A program made the translations under genes and the position numbers. From Novosphingobium sp. KA1 (GTDB lineage Bacteria > Pseudomonadota > Alphaproteobacteria > Sphingomonadales > Sphingomonadaceae), in NCBI RefSeq assembly GCF_017309955.1, contig NZ_CP021248.1:124001-188000 (forward strand): a stretch of DNA of 64,000 bases, read 5' to 3'. The notes below the pieces were generated by a model. That model saw only the letters and a program-made list of their open reading frames with translations. It ran no database searches and was not told the DNA's origin. Position 1 is the first letter of the stretch; each line of letters starts with the position of its first letter. Positions 63,177-64,000 of the stretch are shown here, piece after piece.

Positions 63177-63563
63177 TCAGTGCACCGAGCCGTCCATCGG
63201 ACCGCCCGGCATCGGCATCATGTTGGCGTTGAGGTGGTACATGACCCAGATCGAACCGGCGATCGTCAGCACGACGATGATCGTCGTGAACAGGAACGCC
63301 AGCAGCGTCCAGCCACCTTCGGAACGGGTGTCGAGGTGGAGGAAGCAGAGCACGTGGACGACGATCTGGATGAACCCGAGCGCGAAGATGATCGGCGCGA
63401 TGATGCCCCGGTCGGGCAGCACGTTGGTCATCACCAGCAGGAACGGGATCGCCGTCAGCACGATCGAGAGGATGGAGCCGGCGCGATAGGCCGCCCGGCT
63501 GCCGTGAGAGCTGCCATGGTCACCGGCGTGACCATGGGCGACAGGGTGCGAGGAGGTGCTCAA
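63177..63563 (-). CDS. cyoD: Cytochrome o ubiquinol oxidase subunit IV
   Basis: Small membrane subunit of 128 residues with a His-rich N-terminus and three transmembrane helices (about 27-47, 55-75, 88-108); FIQIVVHVLCFLHLD is the family mark. The frame has no ATG near the start: TTG 63563 overlaps the cyoC stop by four bases (TTGA) and has GGAG seven bases upstream. It stabilises the bo3 oxidase that oxidises ubiquinol and pumps protons. Confidence 0.93.
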   Translation of the reverse strand: MSTSSHPVAHGHAGDHGSSHGSRAAYRAGSILSIVLTAIPFLLVMTNVLPDRGIIAPIIFALGFIQIVVHVLCFLHLDTRSEGGWTLLAFLFTTIIVVLTIAGSIWVMYHLNANMMPMPGGPMDGSVH

Positions 63564-64000
63564 CGGATCACTCCATACAGGTAGACGAAGGTGAAGACCC
63601 CGATCCAGATGATGTCGAGGAAGTGCCAGAACATCGAAAGGCACATCACGCGGCGCTTCATCGCCTCGCTCAGGCCCTGCGAGCCAAGCTGGATCAGCAG
63701 CGTGGCGATCCAGATCAGGCCGACGGTGACGTGGGCCCCGTGGGTGCCCACCAGCGCGAAGAACGAGGACAGGAACGCGCTGCGGTCCGGCCCCGCGCCT
63801 TCGGCGATCATATGCGAGAACTCGTAGAGTTCGACGCCCACGAACGCGGCGCCGAGCAGGCCGGTGATGGCCAGCCAGAAGCGCGTCGGACCCACCCGGC
63901 CCGCTTCCATGTGCGGGATCGCCTGGCCGAAGGTGATCGACGAGGCGAGCAGGAACGCGGTGTTGAGCGCGACCAGCGGCAGATCGAAGATCTGCCGTGG
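63560..64000 (-). CDS. cyoC: Cytochrome o ubiquinol oxidase subunit III (5' end outside window)
   Basis: C-terminal 146 residues of the haem-copper oxidase subunit III; the start lies beyond 64000. The visible part holds about four transmembrane helices. FFALVGTHGAHVTVGLIW and FWHFLDIIWIGVFTFVYL are subunit III signatures, and the order cyoC, cyoD, SURF1 is the common alphaproteobacterial one. An internal ATG at 63910 is not the start, because the frame continues upstream with conserved LNTAFLLASSITFGQA. Confidence 0.93.
   Translation of the reverse strand, partial: PRQIFDLPLVALNTAFLLASSITFGQAIPHMEAGRVGPTRFWLAITGLLGAAFVGVELYEFSHMIAEGAGPDRSAFLSSFFALVGTHGAHVTVGLIWIATLLIQLGSQGLSEAMKRRVMCLSMFWHFLDIIWIGVFTFVYLYGVIR

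Overview
The window is GC-rich (roughly two thirds G+C), carries no phage or insertion sequence that I can see, and looks like the chromosome of an alphaproteobacterium of the order Sphingomonadales, Novosphingobium-like. The grounds are five long TonB-dependent receptors (two of the Caulobacter/Xanthomonas type), a FecI/FecR pair, a P450-based catabolic cluster, cyo oxidase genes followed by SURF1, dense GTG/TTG starts and many 4-base stop/start overlaps. No rRNA, tRNA or CRISPR array was found.

Layout. (1) 1-11062: an oxidation cluster with a zinc alcohol dehydrogenase (cut by the window edge), an SDR, a GFA-family protein, an aldehyde dehydrogenase, a cytochrome P450 and a TonB receptor on the minus strand, facing an acyl-CoA synthetase, an acyl-CoA dehydrogenase and an AraC-type regulator on the plus strand. 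Together they can hydroxylate a methyl or alkyl group and carry it through alcohol, aldehyde, acid and CoA ester to beta-oxidation. (2) 11319-17329: a von Willebrand factor A lipoprotein, an OPT-family transporter, the tRNA hydroxylase TrhO and a lone Hsp70-like protein. (3) 17534-27496: a siderophore receptor with a Fur-box-like palindrome upstream, then FecR, FecI and two large TonB receptors, the nearer one carrying the STN signalling domain. (4) 27907-32396: a CPA1 sodium/proton antiporter and pyruvate phosphate dikinase, followed by a run of stem-loops that may be a small RNA.

(5) 32606-46879: a complete amino-sugar island for peptidoglycan-derived N-acetylmuramic acid (MurNAc) and GlcNAc. 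A divergent promoter separates nagB-II, nagA, a GH84-like glycosidase, D-lactate dehydrogenase and a BadF-type sugar kinase on the minus strand from a PP2C-like phosphatase, anmK, a TonB receptor, a sodium:solute symporter, murQ and a GntR/UTRA regulator on the plus strand. It covers uptake, phosphorylation, ether cleavage, deacetylation, deamination and oxidation of the released D-lactate.

(6) 46922-59765: an ABC-dependent polysaccharide export system (CtrA/B/C/D-like) with three glycosyltransferases. It is joined to an inositol-phosphate branch: myo-inositol-1-phosphate synthase, a sugar-phosphate nucleotidyltransferase and two CDP-alcohol phosphotransferases. This suggests an exported glycan or lipid carrying an inositol-phosphate unit and is the strongest candidate here for an undescribed system. 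The ABC ATPase carries an unusual C-terminal extension of about 280 residues with a repeat-encoded glycine linker. (7) 59931-64000: a succinate-semialdehyde-type dehydrogenase, a flavin reductase-like protein, a small XRE regulator, SURF1, CyoD and the C-terminal part of CyoC.
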